Shown: positions 7,231 through 14,934 of the stretch, one piece after another
Layout: each line of letters opens with the position of its first letter
How positions within the stretch are numbered: the first letter of the stretch is position 1
Assembly: GCA_031550725.1 (NCBI GenBank)
Contig: JAVBOH010000037.1
Coordinates: 1-39,756 of the forward strand
Origin: UBA946 sp031550725
GTDB taxonomy: Bacteria; Bacillota; Clostridia; Oscillospirales; Ruminococcaceae
Length of the DNA stretch: 39,756 nt
Direction of reading: 5' to 3'
Notes under the pieces: model-generated
What the model was told of the DNA's origin: nothing
Database searches by the model: none
Seen by the model: only the letters and a program-made list of their open reading frames with translations
Position numbers and translations under genes: made by a program

Positions 7231-8057
7231 TAAGAGAATTAAGGCATCAACACAAGCTCCCGATACTTTTAGAAGTCTCGAAACTTGCACGAAGTACATA
7301 CTATTACTACTGTAAACAGTTCGAAAAACCTGATAAATATGAGTATATCAAATCAGAAATAAGCACACTTTTCGAGGAGAGTAACTCTACTTATGGTTAT
7401 CGACGAATGACTACAGAATTACGAAATAAAGGTATAATAATCAATCACAAGACCGTTTTGCGATTAATGAAGCAGATAGGTCTGTATTGTCATGTCAAAA
7501 TGTCAAAATACAAATCATATAAAGGTGAAATAGGCAAAATTGCACCTAATCTTCTTGAGAGAGATTTTGTTGCTGCCAAGCCTTTAGAGAAGCTGGCATC
7601 TGATGCTACTGAATTCAAATTATTCGAAACAAAGCTATATTTATCGCCACTAATTGACCTTTATAACGGTGAGGTCATGAGCTATAATTTAAGTTTTCAT
7701 CCTAATTTTGAGCAGATAACTGATATGTTAACAAAAGCATTTGCTAAGATTCCAAACGGTTCAAATGCGATATTGCACACTGATCAGGGTTGGCAATATC
7801 AGATGAAAAAATATCAAAAAATGCTAGCTGATAAAGGTATTCGTCAGAGTATGTCACGTAAAGGTAACTGTCTTGACAACGCTTGTGCCGAAAGCTTTTT
7901 CGGTCGTTTGAAAGTTGAATTCTTTTATGATAGAATTTTTGATAGTGTTGAAGATTTTATCCTAAAGCTTGAGAATCACATCGAATGGTACAATAACAAA
8001 CGAATTAAGTCTCGTTTAGGTATGTCTCCTGTTCAATACAGGCTTCTCATTGCATAA
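7227..8057 (+). CDS. IS3-family transposase OrfB (DDE integrase)
   Basis: A 276-residue integrase core. An N-terminal HTH_21-type segment (STYGYRRMTTELRNKGIIINHKTVLRLM) precedes the RNase-H fold with all three acidic residues in place: ASDATEF, LHTDQGWQYQ and NACAESFFGRLKVE. The ending NNKRIKSRLGMSPVQYRL is typical. The frame overlaps OrfA by 4 bases and is in the -1 frame relative to it, so expression is probably through frameshifting at 7173-7179 rather than the GTG at 7227. All motifs are intact, so the copy may be active. Confidence 0.9.
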   Translation: MIRELRHQHKLPILLEVSKLARSTYYYYCKQFEKPDKYEYIKSEISTLFEESNSTYGYRRMTTELRNKGIIINHKTVLRLMKQIGLYCHVKMSKYKSYKGEIGKIAPNLLERDFVAAKPLEKLASDATEFKLFETKLYLSPLIDLYNGEVMSYNLSFHPNFEQITDMLTKAFAKIPNGSNAILHTDQGWQYQMKKYQKMLADKGIRQSMSRKGNCLDNACAESFFGRLKVEFFYDRIFDSVEDFILKLENHIEWYNNKRIKSRLGMSPVQYRLLIA

Positions 8058-8059
8058 CA

Positions 8060-8089
8060 AAAGCGACTAAATTTTCACTTAGTCGCTTT
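8060..8089. terminator. Terminator after the IS transposase
   Basis: 11-bp stem AAAGCGACTAA (8060-8070) / TTAGTCGCTTT (8079-8089), just after the OrfB stop and inside the IS. Confidence 0.7.
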
Positions 8090-8227
8090 GTATAAATTCT
8101 TATTTAAAATTTTGTCTAACTTTTGGGGGGCATATTAGAGTGACTTGAGTAATGATAATTATAGTTATGCTCTAAAACCGCCTATGGTATTCTTGTTTTA
8201 TAATAGTCGCGTACAAAGGTAAGCTTG

Positions 8228-8338
8228 ATGTCTTCTAAAAAAACTCAAGAGAAAATACACAAAAATAATAACATAAAAATTCCGAATGAAATGCTGCCGT
8301 TATGTGGTACTCCAAAGAAGTATAAATATTTTTTTTGA
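8228..8338 (+). CDS. Possible 36-residue small protein (uncertain)
   Basis: The frame starts at an ATG preceded by AAAGG and gives a basic peptide opening MSSKKTQEKIHKNNN and containing NEMLPLCGTPKKYKYFF. It occupies the 300-bp gap between the IS and the RiPP operon, on the strand opposite to the operon. It has no recognisable family. It may be a fragment of a gene cut by the IS or a chance frame. Apart from this, 8133-8388 shows nothing. Confidence 0.25.
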   Translation: MSSKKTQEKIHKNNNIKIPNEMLPLCGTPKKYKYFF

Positions 8339-8388
8339 AAAGTATGTCATTGAGTGAATTTTGTGTGAAATTGTTAATGAACAAAAAT

Positions 8389-8424
8389 AAGGTTCAAATA
8401 GGCTTAAAAACTTACTTGAACCTT
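8389..8424 (-). terminator. Terminator of the RiPP operon
   Basis: 12-bp arms (8413-8424 and 8389-8400, core AAGGTTCAA / TTGAACCTT) with one wobble. Read on the minus strand the stem is followed by ATTTTTGTT. It lies just past the stop of the last permease gene. Confidence 0.8.
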
Positions 8425-8441
8425 CAATAATATAAGTGATA

Positions 8442-9251
8442 TTATTCAAAATAATCAACTTTTTTTGATAAAATAAATAAGGGGATAAACAAGATAAAAA
8501 TATAAGTGATTGCTGTTGAAAAGCACTGTGTAAAAGGTTTATTTATTTGTGGTAAACAATCAGAAAAGACCGATAGTAATCCTATAGGTGAAAAATATTT
8601 TGTAACTGTTAAACTATCAACTGTACCTAAAATAAAAGTAAATAGAATGCCGATAATTGAAAGAAGTTTAGATGATATTTTTGATAAACACGATAGTGCA
8701 ATTATTAACGAAATTATTATAGCAGGTACAATGCTCGAAAAATAAAGCAAAAAGACAGTATATAAATTTTGCATATTAAGCTCAGAATCAAAGAAAATTT
8801 GTCCTAATATAAATGATATGAATAAATTTGAAAATATAATTAATGATGCTATTAAAATCATTGCAATAATCTTTCCTATATATGCTTCCCATACTTTTAC
8901 CCCTGTTAACAAAGTGAACTTGAAATTTCCACTTTCTTTGTCAATACAAAAAACATCTATTGAAATAAGTAATATAAATATTACAAATATTGAAAAAAAG
9001 CTTTTAAAAATAAAATCAGTAAGAAACAATCGTGAAAAATTGATTCCATTTAAATTTCTAAGAACAATTTTTAATTCTTCCGAATAATTTTCACTTTTTG
9101 AACTATTAGTTATTACATTTAGTGCCATATCTCTATATGCTATAACTGCCAAGATTGCTAATCCAACTATTAAAAAACATAATACATAGAATTTTTTGCT
9201 TCTAAAAAATTTATTTAACTCATTAAATGTAATTTTATAAATATTAGCCAT
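8442..9251 (-). CDS. ABC-2 type permease subunit (second permease of the RiPP transporter)
   Basis: A 269-residue membrane protein. I take the ATG at 9251 (MANIYKITFNELNKFF) because TTAGGAG precedes it at correct spacing; an upstream ATG at 9269 overlaps the previous gene. The layout is that of ABC-2 permeases of the BcrB/LanE-LanG/YydJ kind: a short amphipathic N-terminus (NELNKFFRSKKFYVL), a first membrane helix, a soluble loop with DKESGNFKFTLLTGVKVWEAYIGKI (the coupling segment) and five further helices. It is the last gene of the operon and presumably forms a heteromeric channel with the permease at 9260-10000 and the ATPase at 9993-10724, either for export or for self-protection against the peptide. 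Confidence 0.8.
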   Translation of the reverse strand: MANIYKITFNELNKFFRSKKFYVLCFLIVGLAILAVIAYRDMALNVITNSSKSENYSEELKIVLRNLNGINFSRLFLTDFIFKSFFSIFVIFILLISIDVFCIDKESGNFKFTLLTGVKVWEAYIGKIIAMILIASLIIFSNLFISFILGQIFFDSELNMQNLYTVFLLYFSSIVPAIIISLIIALSCLSKISSKLLSIIGILFTFILGTVDSLTVTKYFSPIGLLSVFSDCLPQINKPFTQCFSTAITYIFILFIPLFILSKKVDYFE

Positions 9252-9259
9252 AAAATCTC

Positions 9260-10000
9260 CTAACTCCAAATATCTTTTAATTTAAATAATGTTAAAATAA
9301 TTATGTTTAATATTATAACATAAACCCCAAGCATTATGATATAGGTTTGGCAAATTGAAATTTCACTAAAATATAGATTGGCATTACTAATGAATCCAGT
9401 AGGAGTATAGAATTTATCTCCTAATACACTGTCAACACATAATGAAAAAATTAAAATTCCTATGCTTCCAAAAAGTGTTTTTATATGTTGACCAAACACA
9501 ATAGACATTAAAACTGTAATTAATATTATTGGAAAACATCCTATTCCTAATAACATATATGAGTAAAATGCTTTTAGTATATAATTTATACTGTTATCTA
9601 TGCCATAAAAAAGTAAATAAGTGCTTCCTAAACCTACAAAGACAATTATTATTGTGATTATTGAGGAAATCATTAAAAAGATTATCTTTCCCAAACAAAG
9701 TTTAATTCGTGTTATACCTGAGAACAAAAAATACTTTAATGTACCTTCGGAATAATCCGCTGCGAATACTAGTGATGACAAGTATAACGTAAAGATTGGG
9801 AATATTAATTTACATAAAAGAAATGTTGAATTGTATTCAAAAAAACTCATCAAATTAAACTTATAACCCAATTTTTCTGACAACATATTATTTTCGATAA
9901 AGGTAATTAGAATGCACAAAAGAATAATTGAAAAAAAATATAATATAACTTGTTTTAAATTGCAATTTTTTTTGAATTCAATTAACATAAATTTAATCAT
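9260..10000 (-). CDS. ABC-2 type permease subunit (first permease of the RiPP transporter)
   Basis: A 246-residue protein with six predicted membrane helices: MIKFMLIEFKKNCNLKQ, helix 1, then AADYSEGTLKYFLFSGITRIKLCLGKI (coupling helix segment), then further helices. The start overlaps the end of the ATPase gene by 8 bases and its end nearly touches the next permease, so the three are translationally coupled. The sequence diverges from the second permease but has the same order of elements. Together with the ATPase it matches the three-component LanFEG/BcrAB-type layout, which in lantibiotic and related systems usually gives producer immunity. Confidence 0.8.
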   Translation of the reverse strand: MIKFMLIEFKKNCNLKQVILYFFSIILLCILITFIENNMLSEKLGYKFNLMSFFEYNSTFLLCKLIFPIFTLYLSSLVFAADYSEGTLKYFLFSGITRIKLCLGKIIFLMISSIITIIIVFVGLGSTYLLFYGIDNSINYILKAFYSYMLLGIGCFPIILITVLMSIVFGQHIKTLFGSIGILIFSLCVDSVLGDKFYTPTGFISNANLYFSEISICQTYIIMLGVYVIILNIIILTLFKLKDIWS

Positions 10001-10724
10001 TAGTGCTTTCCTTTACTATATTGAGATAATAATCTTCCAGTTTATCATATTCATTCTCTTTTAAAAGAGCTGCTGTATCACCTTGAACTAATATTATACC
10101 GTCTTTTATTATTGCAAGTTTATTACACATTGTCTGTATCTCGCTTAAAATATGTGAACTGATAAGGAATGTTATATTTTCATTTTTAGATAATTTAATG
10201 ATTAAATTACGTATTTCAATTACTCCTTCTGGATCTAATCCGTTAGTCGGCTCATCCAGAATTACGATTCTTGGTGAATGAAGAAACGCACGTGCAATGC
10301 CCAAACGTTGCTTCATTCCCATAGAATAATTTTCGAATTTTTTATTTGCATCTTTTTTTAAATTAACCAAATCTAAAACAGCATTAACCCTATTATCATT
10401 TAAATTATATAATCTAGCATACAATTTTAAATTTTCAAATCCACTCATATTTGAATAAAAACTAGGATATTCAACCATTGCTCCTATTGATTTTAATGCA
10501 GATTCACGTTGTGTGCTTATATTATAATTTAATATTTTAACTTCTCCTGATGTAGGTCTGACCAGACCAAGTATCATTTTTATCGTAGTGCTTTTACCGG
10601 CACCATTGGGCCCTAAAAACCCTAAAATATCGCCTTCATCTAGTGAAAAATTAACATTATTCACTATTGTATGTTTTCGAATTACTTTATTCAAATTATA
10701 CGTTTGTAAAACTTTAGTTTTCAT
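9993..10724 (-). CDS. ABC transporter ATPase (BcrA/LanF/YydI-like)
   Basis: A 243-residue nucleotide-binding subunit. Walker A GPNGAGKST at residues 38-46, Q-loop region VEYPSFYSNMSG, signature YSMGMKQRLGIARA (in place of LSGGQ, as is common in BcrA-type subunits), Walker B IVILDEPTNGLDP and the switch His in LISSHILSE. The ribosome site AAAGGAG is close to the start, and the gene overlaps the M50 peptidase end by 11 bases. It powers the two-permease transporter encoded next. In similar clusters (e.g. the B. subtilis yyd locus) the transporter is linked to handling or resisting the peptide at the membrane; whether it exports or protects here is open. Confidence 0.88.
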   Translation of the reverse strand: MKTKVLQTYNLNKVIRKHTIVNNVNFSLDEGDILGFLGPNGAGKSTTIKMILGLVRPTSGEVKILNYNISTQRESALKSIGAMVEYPSFYSNMSGFENLKLYARLYNLNDNRVNAVLDLVNLKKDANKKFENYSMGMKQRLGIARAFLHSPRIVILDEPTNGLDPEGVIEIRNLIIKLSKNENITFLISSHILSEIQTMCNKLAIIKDGIILVQGDTAALLKENEYDKLEDYYLNIVKESTND

Positions 10725-11907
10725 TGGAAGCTCCTTTTTTATAAGCTTTATGAGCAGTATATATTCTTAATGATATTACTAAAACCAAAATTAGCAGATA
10801 TTGTTTAATGTTCCATATTGCACCGAACACTCCGCTTGACGAATACCCTGATGCAAACAAACCTATTATTGAATGCAATTCATTAAATATTAGTGCTACA
10901 ATCGCTGTACAACTTAGTGCAAAATATAGTAAATAAAATCCTTTTGAAACTAATTTTCCTGTCTTAAAGAAATTTTTTATATTTGAAAAAGATTTCTTAC
11001 GTAAGTTTGGAATCTTAAATAATGAAGCTAAAATAAAATAACCGTCCAATGGAAGAAGTGGGTTTAGATTTGAAATTACTAAAACAAGATTAATATACCA
11101 TAAATATTTAAATACTTCAATTAAAAAATCATTAGCTCCAATATCAATTGACATAGTATATAATAACATTCCTAAACTAAATAAAAAAGCATTAGTAATA
11201 ACTCCTGCTGACCAAACTGCTATTCTTTGATTGCGATTTAATGTATATATTCCTGGAATTTTTAAATAAATAATAGGACTTATATATAAATATAATGAAA
11301 GAACTATTTTATTAGGTATAAGTCCAAATCTTGATGCAGTTATACCATGTGCTACTTCATGTAAAAAAAGACTAAAAAAGCCTATTGATATTATAGTAAT
11401 TATATTAAATACATAGTGATTATTAAAACCCAATAAGCTATTCCCACCTATAATATATAAAGTGTTACACAATACGAAAGAAAAACCAACCAACAAAATT
11501 GTAATAAATAAAAAGGGAATTATTATAGAAGATAATTTTTTTAAAATCGGATGAAATTTAACCAAATTACCTTCTAACAATTTTAATGAAAATGCATCAT
11601 ATTCGCTTTTTTCAACTATATTATCATTAGAATTTTTTAGTAAATCTGCTTTTTCTAACACTAAACATAATTGCTGTACATTTATTTTTTTATTTGAAGA
11701 ATCATAAATAGATTGTTCTATTTCTTCGATAGTTTTTTCTCCATCAAGCATTTCTATAACTTCTAAAATGCTATTTGTATCACTTTCATTAACTTCAATA
11801 AAGCGATCCTTTTTAATGCTTCCAATAGCATACTTATTTTCTTTGTTTTTATATTCATAAAGAAGATACTTTTTAATGCCTTCTTCTGCAATTGGAGAAG
11901 TTGTCAT
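10714..11907 (-). CDS. Membrane M50 metallopeptidase with PqqD-like N-terminal domain (YydH-like)
   Basis: A 397-residue protein. Residues 1-95 are soluble and resemble the small winged-helix PqqD/recognition-element fold (ILEVIEMLDGEKTIEEIEQSIY). Then several membrane helices carry the zinc site HEVAH (His183, Glu184, His187) in FLHEVAHGIT and the third-ligand motif NPLLPLDGY (Asp288), both standard for site-2-type M50 proteases. The gene follows the radical SAM gene by 12 bp. Inference: it cuts the modified precursor at or in the membrane, as proposed for the YydH-type proteases of other radical SAM peptide clusters. No separate leader peptidase or PCAT transporter is present, which supports this. 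The catalytic residues appear intact. Confidence 0.85.
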   Translation of the reverse strand: MTTSPIAEEGIKKYLLYEYKNKENKYAIGSIKKDRFIEVNESDTNSILEVIEMLDGEKTIEEIEQSIYDSSNKKINVQQLCLVLEKADLLKNSNDNIVEKSEYDAFSLKLLEGNLVKFHPILKKLSSIIIPFLFITILLVGFSFVLCNTLYIIGGNSLLGFNNHYVFNIITIISIGFFSLFLHEVAHGITASRFGLIPNKIVLSLYLYISPIIYLKIPGIYTLNRNQRIAVWSAGVITNAFLFSLGMLLYTMSIDIGANDFLIEVFKYLWYINLVLVISNLNPLLPLDGYFILASLFKIPNLRKKSFSNIKNFFKTGKLVSKGFYLLYFALSCTAIVALIFNELHSIIGLFASGYSSSGVFGAIWNIKQYLLILVLVISLRIYTAHKAYKKGASNEN

Positions 11908-11919
11908 AATAAATCCTTT

Positions 11920-13245
11920 CTATATATATGAAACCGATAGCTCTTTTATAACTGATTCAGTCATTTTTCTAAACATAAAACAATCTTCTTCAGATGTTTC
12001 AAAAATATTTCCAGTATTAAAATAATTAGCTCCTAAACATCCAAAGCATATTTTATTATTAAAACAATTGGTGCATTTGCTATTTTTAAATTTGCTGAAT
12101 TCTAATAACTGGTTACTAATTGTAGTAAATAATTCTGATTCAAATAAATTTTCATCAAATATATTCCCCATTCTATATTTTTCAATATCTGTTAACATAA
12201 AACATGGGAAGATATCTCCTTTATATGAAACAGAAAACATAGAAATTCCTGCTTCACATAAATATTTATTTGTCTTTTTGACTTTAAATGATTGTATTAT
12301 TCTTTGTATATAGGCATAAGAATGATCTTGGTTTTCAATTCTTTTGAAGTCAAAAATATCATGAACTGAATTTATAAAATCATACCTGTTATCTAGCTTT
12401 AGAGTAGAGGCAGTATCTACCGAAACAGGTACAACATGTACATTATTTATTCCTGTATCAGCTTTTATTGACTTTATTACATTAATAATTGAATATCCTG
12501 AATTAACATGATTTGAATTAAATGTAACTTCAATTGCTATAGGTTGATTAGTTGCTAATTTATATTTCCTTATATTTTCAATTATTTTTTGCCATGTGCC
12601 AGAGCCATTTTTAAACACTCTCGTTGCATTATGCAATTCTTGATTTCCATCCATACTTACTGTCATTAATATATTATATCTATTTACAATGGATATCATT
12701 TCTTCAGTGTAGATGGTACCATTTGTAATAAGTCCAAAGTTAGGTAGAAATTCAATTTTATTTTCATTGTTTAACTTCGTAAAATATTCACAAATAAATT
12801 CAATGAGTGGAATATTGAGTAATGGTTCGCCACCAAAGAATTGAATATTTTTAATATTCCTATATCTTTTTAAAAATACATCAATTGCACTTTTAGCTGT
12901 ATTTTGCTCCATAACAGAAGATGATGATAAGTATTCACCTTCACATGCATAACAATACTTACAACTCATGTTACATTTATTCGTAATATTTAAAGTAAGT
13001 TTATATAAAAAATCAGAATTTTTTGCAGTGAATTCTGGAATTGTTGAATTTTCATCAATAGTTTTTAAAATATTTTGAAAATCATCCTCTGAAATATTAT
13101 GTTTTTTTCCAATTTGATCGTATTCGAAACCTGCAATTATATCATCAATAACGCCTTTTGTATTTTCGTTAATGTTATAAAATTTAAGATTACTGCAATT
13201 AAGCATAATGTAATCAGTATCATTTTTGATAAAATGTAAATTCAT
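11920..13245 (-). CDS. Radical SAM/SPASM peptide maturase
   Basis: A 441-residue enzyme. The N-terminal 75 residues look like a peptide-recognition (PqqD-like) element: NTKGVIDDIIAGFEYDQIG. The radical SAM core starts at LTLNITNKCNMSCKYCYA, with Cys91, Cys95 and Cys98 binding the catalytic 4Fe-4S cluster, followed by the SAM-binding FFGGEPLL. The C-terminal SPASM part carries many Cys: LCEAG, FPCFML, CTNC, ICFGC and EEDCFMF, for auxiliary clusters. Such enzymes install thioether, C-C or epimerised residues in ribosomal peptides. With a precursor of three Cys immediately upstream, a Cys-to-alpha/beta/gamma-carbon thioether (sactipeptide or ranthipeptide) is the leading guess, but the sequence alone does not decide this. 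Ribosome site GAAAGGG precedes the ATG. Confidence 0.9.
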   Translation of the reverse strand: MNLHFIKNDTDYIMLNCSNLKFYNINENTKGVIDDIIAGFEYDQIGKKHNISEDDFQNILKTIDENSTIPEFTAKNSDFLYKLTLNITNKCNMSCKYCYACEGEYLSSSSVMEQNTAKSAIDVFLKRYRNIKNIQFFGGEPLLNIPLIEFICEYFTKLNNENKIEFLPNFGLITNGTIYTEEMISIVNRYNILMTVSMDGNQELHNATRVFKNGSGTWQKIIENIRKYKLATNQPIAIEVTFNSNHVNSGYSIINVIKSIKADTGINNVHVVPVSVDTASTLKLDNRYDFINSVHDIFDFKRIENQDHSYAYIQRIIQSFKVKKTNKYLCEAGISMFSVSYKGDIFPCFMLTDIEKYRMGNIFDENLFESELFTTISNQLLEFSKFKNSKCTNCFNNKICFGCLGANYFNTGNIFETSEEDCFMFRKMTESVIKELSVSYI

Positions 13246-13263
13246 TTTATTACCCTTTCATAT

Positions 13264-13321
13264 GTCATTAGTGATAAACTTAATGACCAAATCTCAATAT
13301 ATAATTTTACACATTGAGATT
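13264..13321 (-). promoter_or_regulatory. Two hairpins between precursor and maturase genes
   Basis: In the 97-bp gap are AATCTCAAT (13290-13298) / ATTGAGATT (13313-13321), 9 bp perfect, and GTCATTA (13264-13270) / TAATGAC (13281-13287), 7 bp perfect. Neither is followed by a strong T-run on the minus strand, so partial termination or 3' protection of the short precursor mRNA is likely, giving more precursor than enzyme. Confidence 0.5.
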
Positions 13322-13342
13322 CAGTCAATTAAGAATTGCTAC

Positions 13343-13462
13343 TTAGCCGAAACAGAATATTCCGAAACAGCCAACGCCACATCCGAGACCGAATGCAGGT
13401 GTATCAGTCTCTTCCAGAACTTCAATAGCTTCAACATTTACTTCATTCATTTTGAATTCCAT
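13343..13462 (-). CDS. RiPP precursor peptide (39 residues, Cys/Gly/Phe-rich core)
   Basis: A small gene with a perfect ribosome site (AGGAGG at 13477-13472) 9 bp before its ATG. The N-terminal 20 or so residues are acidic and hydrophobic (MNEVNVEAIEVLEET), typical of a leader that binds a recognition element. The C-terminal 15 residues are GLGCGVGCFGIFCFG: three Cys (28, 32, 37), five Gly plus a C-terminal Gly, three to four Phe, and no charge. It lies directly upstream of the radical SAM gene and downstream of a regulated promoter. The core resembles no named peptide that I can recall. Lack of Ser/Thr in the core and lack of Lan enzymes argue against a lanthipeptide. The cleavage site is unknown; near TPAFG is plausible. 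Confidence 0.85.
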   Translation of the reverse strand: MEFKMNEVNVEAIEVLEETDTPAFGLGCGVGCFGIFCFG

Positions 13463-13526
13463 CGTTTTTTACCTCCTGTTTTAATATTTATGTAAAGGCA
13501 TTTTGCAATGCCAACACAAACAAAAA

Positions 13527-13567
13527 TATACTAAATACAAGATAATATTTATCTTGTATTTAGTATA
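13527..13567. repeat. Perfect 19-bp inverted repeat overlapping the precursor -10
   Basis: Arms 13527-13545 and 13549-13567 (TATACTAAATACAAGATAA and its reverse complement) with a 3-nt centre. On the minus strand it is followed by TTTTTG, so it could end the kinase operon, but its outer TATACT is also the -10 of the precursor promoter, which makes an operator equally possible. Confidence 0.7.
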
Positions 13568-13626
13568 GCATAAGTGTATTCATAAAATCAACATTTTTTG
13601 CCCCAATGGTATTTTATATTCCCCAA
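13562..13626 (-). promoter_or_regulatory. Precursor promoter with LytTR-type direct repeats
   Basis: Minus strand: -35 TTGATT (13591-13586), 18-bp spacer, extended -10 TGC-TATACT (13567-13562). Upstream are two direct repeats TTGGGG (13626-13621 and 13606-13601), 20 bp apart start to start, the nearer one 9 bp from the -35. LytTR regulators of the AgrA/ComE class bind paired direct repeats about two helical turns apart just upstream of a weak -35. Confidence 0.65.
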
Positions 13627-13632
13627 AAGCAA

Positions 13633-14934
13633 TTATCTTTTTAATCTAATATCAACAATAAAATTATCCTTGTTTTCGCTTTCTGATAAATTTATCATCC
13701 CATTATATTTATTAACAATATCCATTATTGTTTGAAAACCTAATCCATGTAAATTTTTATCCGGTTTACTGGTTGATAAATTTGGATTGTTAAGTAGAAC
13801 AGAGCTCATAATCGAATTACTTACAATTAATGCTAAATAAGCTTTGCTATTACTTATTGTAACATTAATACAAGGATTATTGCTTTTTTCTGATGATTCG
13901 ATAGCATTATCCAATAAATTTTCTAGCATAATGCTTATATCAATGTCTGAAAAATTACTGAAATCTCCTGTAATTTGATAATTAAAAGCAATATTTTTCT
14001 TTTGACATGCAATAAGTTTTAAATTCAAAACCGCATTCATTACATCACTGGTTGTTGTAATAGACTTAAAAATGTTGTCTATTTTGTTGTTTTTTAATTC
14101 GTTAATATAAATAAATGCCTTTTCTGTTTTTCCTTCATGCAATAATGCCGTGGTTACTTCGAGATATTTACTTATATCATGTCTTATTTTTTTTATTTCT
14201 AACGACAAATCATTAATTTCATATAGAAATTTACTTTGTTCATTTAGTTTAACATTTAACATTTCTAATTGTATTTCTTTGTTATGCTCCTTATTTAATA
14301 TTGTAAAGAGATAAAAAGTTGCTATATTTAAAGTAGCAAGGCCTATTGTTGCAAACAATAATATCAATTGATTTTCCTGTAAAATTGATTCGTATGCATT
14401 AAATATAAAAACTTCAGCAATAAAAGAAGATAGAAAAATACCTATAATTACTATCCATTCTTTCCACTTTAAATTTACCATTATTTTATTTTTTAAATTT
14501 AAAGCAAAAAATATAATAAGAAAATACAAAAATTTTGTTGTGAAAAGAATAAAGTAGTGTCCTATACCACGTTGAAAAATTATTGTATTGAAATTATCCT
14601 TCAATATCATAGCGATAAATGAAAGTGTCAACATACTCACAATTAATAATAAAGCTACGCTTAAAACAGTTACCAAAACCTTTTCTAAAATCTCACCTTT
14701 TAAGAATAATTCACAACATACAAAAAGAAAAAACATATAACCAATTACTGCGATTATATTTATACTATATAGAGTTTCGGCAATAATTCCTAATACAATA
14801 GGTACAGAAGCTATAAATAAAAATTTTTTCCTTTTATTATTTGCATTTTTATAATCAAGCCATTTAGTTACAAAAAAAGAAACAAGGATAATGTCAATAA
14901 CATTAGCAATTATATCAAAAATTAATTGTATCAT
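13633..14934 (-). CDS. AgrC-like membrane sensor histidine kinase (GHKL type)
   Basis: A 433-residue kinase. Residues 1-215 hold about six membrane helices; a coiled linker leads to His252 in KKIRHDISKYLEV, the AgrC/ComD-type phospho-acceptor context. The ATPase domain has ISIMLENLLDNAIESSEK (N-box) and GLGFQTIMDIVNKYNG (G2). The start overlaps the stop of the LytTR regulator by 4 bases, so they are coexpressed. Kinases of this family usually detect secreted peptides. No AgrB/AgrD pair is nearby, so the ligand may be the mature RiPP itself (autoinduction) or an external peptide. Confidence 0.88.
   Translation of the reverse strand: MIQLIFDIIANVIDIILVSFFVTKWLDYKNANNKRKKFLFIASVPIVLGIIAETLYSINIIAVIGYMFFLFVCCELFLKGEILEKVLVTVLSVALLLIVSMLTLSFIAMILKDNFNTIIFQRGIGHYFILFTTKFLYFLIIFFALNLKNKIMVNLKWKEWIVIIGIFLSSFIAEVFIFNAYESILQENQLILLFATIGLATLNIATFYLFTILNKEHNKEIQLEMLNVKLNEQSKFLYEINDLSLEIKKIRHDISKYLEVTTALLHEGKTEKAFIYINELKNNKIDNIFKSITTTSDVMNAVLNLKLIACQKKNIAFNYQITGDFSNFSDIDISIMLENLLDNAIESSEKSNNPCINVTISNSKAYLALIVSNSIMSSVLLNNPNLSTSKPDKNLHGLGFQTIMDIVNKYNGMINLSESENKDNFIVDIRLKR

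Larger units (their letters stand above)
6793..8132 (+). mobile_element. IS3-family (IS150-like) insertion sequence
   Basis: Two overlapping transposase frames are bounded by inverted ends: left TGCTCCCTTTTTGTTAGACAA (6793-6813) and, read inward from the right, TGCCCCCCAAAAGTTAGACAA (8132-8112), identical over the inner GTTAGACAA and the outer TGC. It inserted into the left flank of the IME, between the left attachment site and the RiPP operon. A clear 3-4 bp target duplication was not found. Confidence 0.75.

Noticed and set aside
6781..8150. TTAGGAGTGAAC and TTAGAGTGAC flanking the IS as a long target duplication
   Set aside because: IS3-family elements make 3-4 bp duplications; the two copies differ in length and are not at equal distance from the ends, so chance is likelier.
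8442..13462. Lanthipeptide cluster
   Set aside because: The transporter resembles LanFEG, but there is no LanB, LanC, LanM or LanP and the core peptide has no Ser or Thr for lanthionine formation.
13226..13495. 89-codon plus-strand frame over the RiPP precursor
   Set aside because: No ribosome site, and it is antisense to the precursor and to the two intercistronic hairpins.
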